Part shown: positions 14,192-16,866 of the stretch, in pieces
Numbering within the stretch: position 1 is the stretch's first letter
How the letters are laid out: each line of letters begins with the position of its first letter
Source: Pseudomonadota bacterium
GTDB lineage: Bacteria; Pseudomonadota; Alphaproteobacteria; Rhizobiales; Xanthobacteraceae
Assembly: GCA_023432845.1 (NCBI GenBank)
Contig: JAEZEY010000322.1
Coordinates: forward strand, 1-16,866
DNA length: 16,866 nucleotides
Direction: 5' to 3'
Notes under the pieces: model-generated
The model's database searches: none
Told to the model about the DNA's origin: nothing
What the model saw: the letters and a program-made list of their open reading frames with translations, nothing else
Translations under genes and position numbers: made by a program

Positions 14192-15688
14192 ATGCGTGAG
14201 ATCGGTCATTTCGTCGGCGGCAAGACCGTCAAGGGGAACTCCGGGCGGACGAGCGACGTCTTTGATCCGAATACCGGCGAGGTGCAGGCCAAGGTCGCGC
14301 TGGCGTCCAGGGCCGAGGTCGAGAAGGCCATCGCCAACGCCGAAGCCGCGCAGCCGGCCTGGGCGGCAACCAATCCGCAGCGCCGCGCCCGCGTGATGTT
14401 CAAATTCCTCGAACTGATCCAGAAGGAACATGACGCGCTGGCCAAGCTGCTGTCGTCCGAGCACGGGAAGACCGCGCCGGACGCCAAGGGCGACATCCAG
14501 CGCGGCCTCGAAGTGGTTGAGTTCGCCTGCGGTATTCCGCACCTGTTGAAGGGTGAATTCACCGAAGGCGCCGGCCCCGGTATCGACCTCTACTCGATCA
14601 GGCAGCCGCTAGGCGTTGTTGCCGGGATTACACCGTTCAACTTCCCGGCCATGATCCCGCTTTGGAAAGCCGCCCCGGCCATTGCCTGCGGCAACGCGTT
14701 CATCCTCAAGCCGTCGGAGCGCGATCCGTCGGTGCCGATGCGCATCGCCGAGCTGTTCCTTGAGGCCGGCCTGCCGGAAGGCATCCTCAATGTCGTCAAC
14801 GGCGACAAGGAGGCGGTCGATACCATCCTGACCGACCCGCGCGTCAGGGCGATCGGATTCGTCGGTTCGTCCGACATCGCGCAATACATCTATGCCACCG
14901 GAGCCGCGCACAACAAACGGGTGCAGTGCTTCGGCGGCGCCAAGAACCACATGATCGTGATGCCGGACGCCGACATGGATCAGGTGGTCGATGCGCTAAT
15001 CGGCGCCGGCTACGGCTCGGCCGGCGAGCGCTGCATGGCGATCTCCGTCGCGGTGCCGGTTGGGCAGAAGACTGCGGACATTCTCATGGACAAGCTGATC
15101 CCGCGCGTCGAGACGTTAAAGATCGGGCTCTCCACCGATCCGCAGGCCGACTATGGACCGCTGGTCACCAAGGCGGCGCTCGAGCGCGTGAAGAACTACG
15201 TCGACACCGGCGTCAAGCAAGGCGCCAAACTCGCCGTCGACGGCCGCGGCTTCAAGATGCAGGGTTACGAGAAGGGCTTCTTCATGGGCGGTTGCCTGTT
15301 CGACGAGGTCAAGCCCGACATGAAGATCTACAAGGACGAGATTTTCGGCCCCGTACTCTCGGTGGTGCGCGCGAAGGACTACGAGGAAGCCGTCGCCCTG
15401 CCCTCGACCCATGAATACGGCAATGGCGTTGCCATCTTCACACGCGACGGCGACGCGGCGCGCGATTTCGTCAGCCGGGTCCAGGTCGGCATGGTCGGCG
15501 TCAATTTCGCCATTCCGGTGCCGCTCGCCTATCACACCTTCGGCGGCTGGAAGCGCTCCGGCTTCGGCGATCTCAATCAGCATGGGCCCGACTCGGTGCG
15601 CTTCTATACAAAGACCAAGACCGTGACGTCGCGGTGGCCGAGCGGCACCAAAGGCGGCGCCGAGTTCACGATTCCGACCATGAAATAA
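14192..15688 (+). CDS. mmsA: Methylmalonate-semialdehyde dehydrogenase (CoA-acylating)
   Basis: The 498-residue aldehyde dehydrogenase superfamily enzyme converts methylmalonate semialdehyde to propionyl-CoA with NAD and CoA, the last dedicated step of valine degradation. The oxyanion Asn is in TPFNFPAM (Asn150), and the catalytic Cys281 lies in GSAGERCMAIS. The usual general-base ELGG motif is replaced by FGGAKNH, as expected for the CoA-acylating methylmalonate-semialdehyde group, which lacks that Glu. The open frame continues upstream to 14072 over the mmsB stop, but family homology begins at MREIGHFVGGK. The ATG at 14192 also has GGGAG upstream, so the longer form is rejected. It is co-directional with mmsB and shares its likely LysR control. 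No methylmalonyl-CoA or other valine genes are in the window. Confidence 0.95.
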   Translation: MREIGHFVGGKTVKGNSGRTSDVFDPNTGEVQAKVALASRAEVEKAIANAEAAQPAWAATNPQRRARVMFKFLELIQKEHDALAKLLSSEHGKTAPDAKGDIQRGLEVVEFACGIPHLLKGEFTEGAGPGIDLYSIRQPLGVVAGITPFNFPAMIPLWKAAPAIACGNAFILKPSERDPSVPMRIAELFLEAGLPEGILNVVNGDKEAVDTILTDPRVRAIGFVGSSDIAQYIYATGAAHNKRVQCFGGAKNHMIVMPDADMDQVVDALIGAGYGSAGERCMAISVAVPVGQKTADILMDKLIPRVETLKIGLSTDPQADYGPLVTKAALERVKNYVDTGVKQGAKLAVDGRGFKMQGYEKGFFMGGCLFDEVKPDMKIYKDEIFGPVLSVVRAKDYEEAVALPSTHEYGNGVAIFTRDGDAARDFVSRVQVGMVGVNFAIPVPLAYHTFGGWKRSGFGDLNQHGPDSVRFYTKTKTVTSRWPSGTKGGAEFTIPTMK

Positions 15689-15698
15689 GGGACCGTCC

Positions 15699-16097
15699 TT
15701 GCGCCGCGACACCGGCAAGCCTCTCGCAATCCTGTCCCTCGCGATCGTGTCACTCGCCGGCTGCGGCGGCGGCTCGTCGTTGCTCGATGGCGCCGGCGAG
15801 ACGCCGGCGGCGGCGGCGATGCGTGATCTCGGCATGGAAGGCCGCTGGATCCTGAGGGCGCCGAATGCACCGACCTGCGGGCTGACCTTCACCGGTCCGC
15901 CCGGCGCCGGCGAAGGGCGCATCACACCGGACGGCGGCTGCCCCGAGCGCTTCTTCCTGGCGCGGCGGTGGCGGCTGGCCGAGGGCGTTCTCACCGTCGT
16001 CGGCGGCGACGATGCCGTCCTCGGCGCCTTCCGCGTCGCCGGCGACGGCTTCGAGGGCAAATCCGGTGCCGAGACACCGCTCACGCTGTCGCGCTAG
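15699..16097 (+). CDS. Small lipoprotein with AprI/Inh-like beta-barrel domain
   Basis: This 132-residue protein opens with a lipoprotein signal: a hydrophobic core at residues 9-20 and the lipobox SLAGC, with the acylated Cys22. After a Gly/Ser/Ala-rich linker, residues 42-131 resemble the AprI/Inh protease-inhibitor fold: an opening GRWILRAPNAPTCGLTF, a second Cys (Cys60 and Cys81 could form a disulfide), and a closing strand series LTVVGGDDAVLGAFRV. Proteins of this type in alphaproteobacteria are periplasmic and usually of unknown target, so the inhibitor role is tentative. The start is an unusual TTG at 15699 with AAGGGA about 8 bases upstream; no ATG would preserve the signal peptide. 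It lies 10 bases after mmsA and 33 bases before the GST gene, and may be read from the mmsBA transcript. Confidence 0.72.
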   Translation: MRRDTGKPLAILSLAIVSLAGCGGGSSLLDGAGETPAAAAMRDLGMEGRWILRAPNAPTCGLTFTGPPGAGEGRITPDGGCPERFFLARRWRLAEGVLTVVGGDDAVLGAFRVAGDGFEGKSGAETPLTLSR

Positions 16098-16130
16098 ACT
16101 GCCGGCGAAATCACAAGGGGATTACGTTCA

Positions 16131-16799
16131 ATGGCTGACTACCAGCTCTACTGCTTCGCCCAATCCGGCAACGCGTACCGTGCCGCGCTGATGCTCAACC
16201 TGATCGGCGCCAAATGGGAGCCGGTCTGGGTCGACTTCTTCGCCGGCGGCGTGCAGCGCAAGCCGGAGTACCGCGAAGACGTCAACGAAATGGGCGAAGT
16301 CCCGGTGCTGGTCGACGGCGACAAGAAGCTGACGCAGTCGGCTGTGATCCTCACTTATCTGGCGCGCAAGACCGGCAAGTTCCTGCCCAAGGGCGAGGAC
16401 GAGGAGCTCGAGGCGCTGCGCTGGATGATCTTCGACAACCAGAAGGTCAACGGCTTCCTCGGGCCGTTCCGCTTCCTGCGCACACTGGCGAAGCCGCCGG
16501 GCGATCCGGCCGTGCTCGCCTTCCTGAAAGGCCGCATCGACGGCAACCTCGCCATCGTCAACAAGCGGCTGGAGAAGGCGCCGTTCCTGCTCGGCGACCG
16601 GCCGACCATCGCCGACATCTCGATGTGCGCTTATCTCTATTATCCGGCCGAGGAGTTCGGTTTCGATATCGCCAAGGAGCATCCGGCGATCGGCGCGTGG
16701 CTCAAGCGCATCGAGGCCCTGCCCGGCTGGGCCCACCCCTACGACATCATGCCCGGCTATCCGCTCGGGACGCAGGGTTACCGCGAAAAGAAGATCTAA
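16131..16799 (+). CDS. Glutathione S-transferase family protein
   Basis: The 222-residue protein is a soluble cytoplasmic glutathione S-transferase. The N-terminal thioredoxin-like domain (about residues 1-82) has the likely active-site Ser12 in AQSGNAYRAA. The cis-Pro glutathione-binding motif is EVPVLVDGDKKLTQSAVIL (Pro58, Gln69, Ser70). The all-helical C-terminal domain contains the conserved N-capping motif PFLLGDRPTIADISMCAYL (about residues 151-169). Members conjugate glutathione to electrophiles or act in isomerisation or reduction, and the substrate here is unknown. An AAGGGG ribosome binding site precedes the ATG. It lies 33 bases after the small lipoprotein gene on the same strand, so it may belong to the same transcript as mmsBA; a role in clearing reactive aldehydes or thioesters would be speculation. 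Confidence 0.92.
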   Translation: MADYQLYCFAQSGNAYRAALMLNLIGAKWEPVWVDFFAGGVQRKPEYREDVNEMGEVPVLVDGDKKLTQSAVILTYLARKTGKFLPKGEDEELEALRWMIFDNQKVNGFLGPFRFLRTLAKPPGDPAVLAFLKGRIDGNLAIVNKRLEKAPFLLGDRPTIADISMCAYLYYPAEEFGFDIAKEHPAIGAWLKRIEALPGWAHPYDIMPGYPLGTQGYREKKI

Positions 16800-16866
16800 A
16801 GCGCGTCATCATCGCATCCGCATTTCGACGTCATCGGCCGCGGAAGCGGGGGGTGCAGGAAAACAA

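Noticed and set aside
15116..16084. Minus-strand open frame (322 residues) opposite the end of mmsA and the lipoprotein gene
   Set aside because: It crosses two plausible genes on the other strand, begins with Pro/Arg/Ser-rich sequence, and shows no domain.
1..16866. Possible tRNA, rRNA, CRISPR array, insertion sequence or prophage features
   Set aside because: No cloverleaf-like sequence, regularly spaced repeats, transposase, integrase or terminal inverted repeats were seen. The window is ordinary chromosomal core sequence with short intergenic gaps.

Overview
The window is GC-rich chromosomal DNA with tightly packed genes. It looks like an alphaproteobacterium of the order Hyphomicrobiales (Bradyrhizobium / Rhodopseudomonas / Pseudolabrys-like). 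The main evidence is the gene block acpXL - fabZ-like - fabF2-like - fabF1-like - MDR dehydrogenase - lpxXL, which is characteristic of that order. This block makes the very-long-chain (about C28) secondary acyl chain and attaches it to lipid A. No rRNA, tRNA, CRISPR array, insertion sequence or phage gene was found, and no gap between genes exceeds 300 bases.

Layout. (1) 1-930: a minus-strand pair made of a secreted-protein start cut by the window edge and a small cysteine-rich DUF2946-like protein, then a divergent small single-span membrane protein. (2) 931-1115: an intergenic region with an inverted repeat, a 12-bp palindrome and a good sigma70-type promoter. (3) 1116-6325: six co-directional genes with gaps of 25 bases or less, two of them overlapping, forming the very-long-chain lipid A operon. 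(4) 6330-8667, minus strand: a one-domain rhodanese and a Kup potassium transporter. (5) 8790-10436, minus strand: a MotA/MotB (PomA/PomB-like) flagellar stator pair with no other motility genes nearby. (6) 10687-12989, minus strand: a periplasmic branched-chain-amino-acid-type binding protein and a LysR-type regulator. (7) 13164-16799, plus strand: mmsB and mmsA (the valine degradation steps from 3-hydroxyisobutyrate onward), a small lipoprotein and a glutathione S-transferase.

How the genes work together. AcpXL carries the growing acyl chain. FabF1XL has a full Cys-His-His active site and should do the condensations. FabZXL dehydrates, and the MDR protein may act as the enoyl reductase. LpxXL transfers the finished chain to lipid A. 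No ketoreductase is present, so a housekeeping FabG presumably serves. The second synthase, FabF2XL, has Glu where the catalytic Cys should be and Gly where the first catalytic His should be. It therefore resembles a chain-length-factor partner rather than an independent condensing enzyme, and this is the most interesting observation in the window. On the right, the LysR gene is divergent from mmsBA and has similar TGCACAG-containing dyads on both sides, so it may control both the valine catabolic genes and the binding protein gene.
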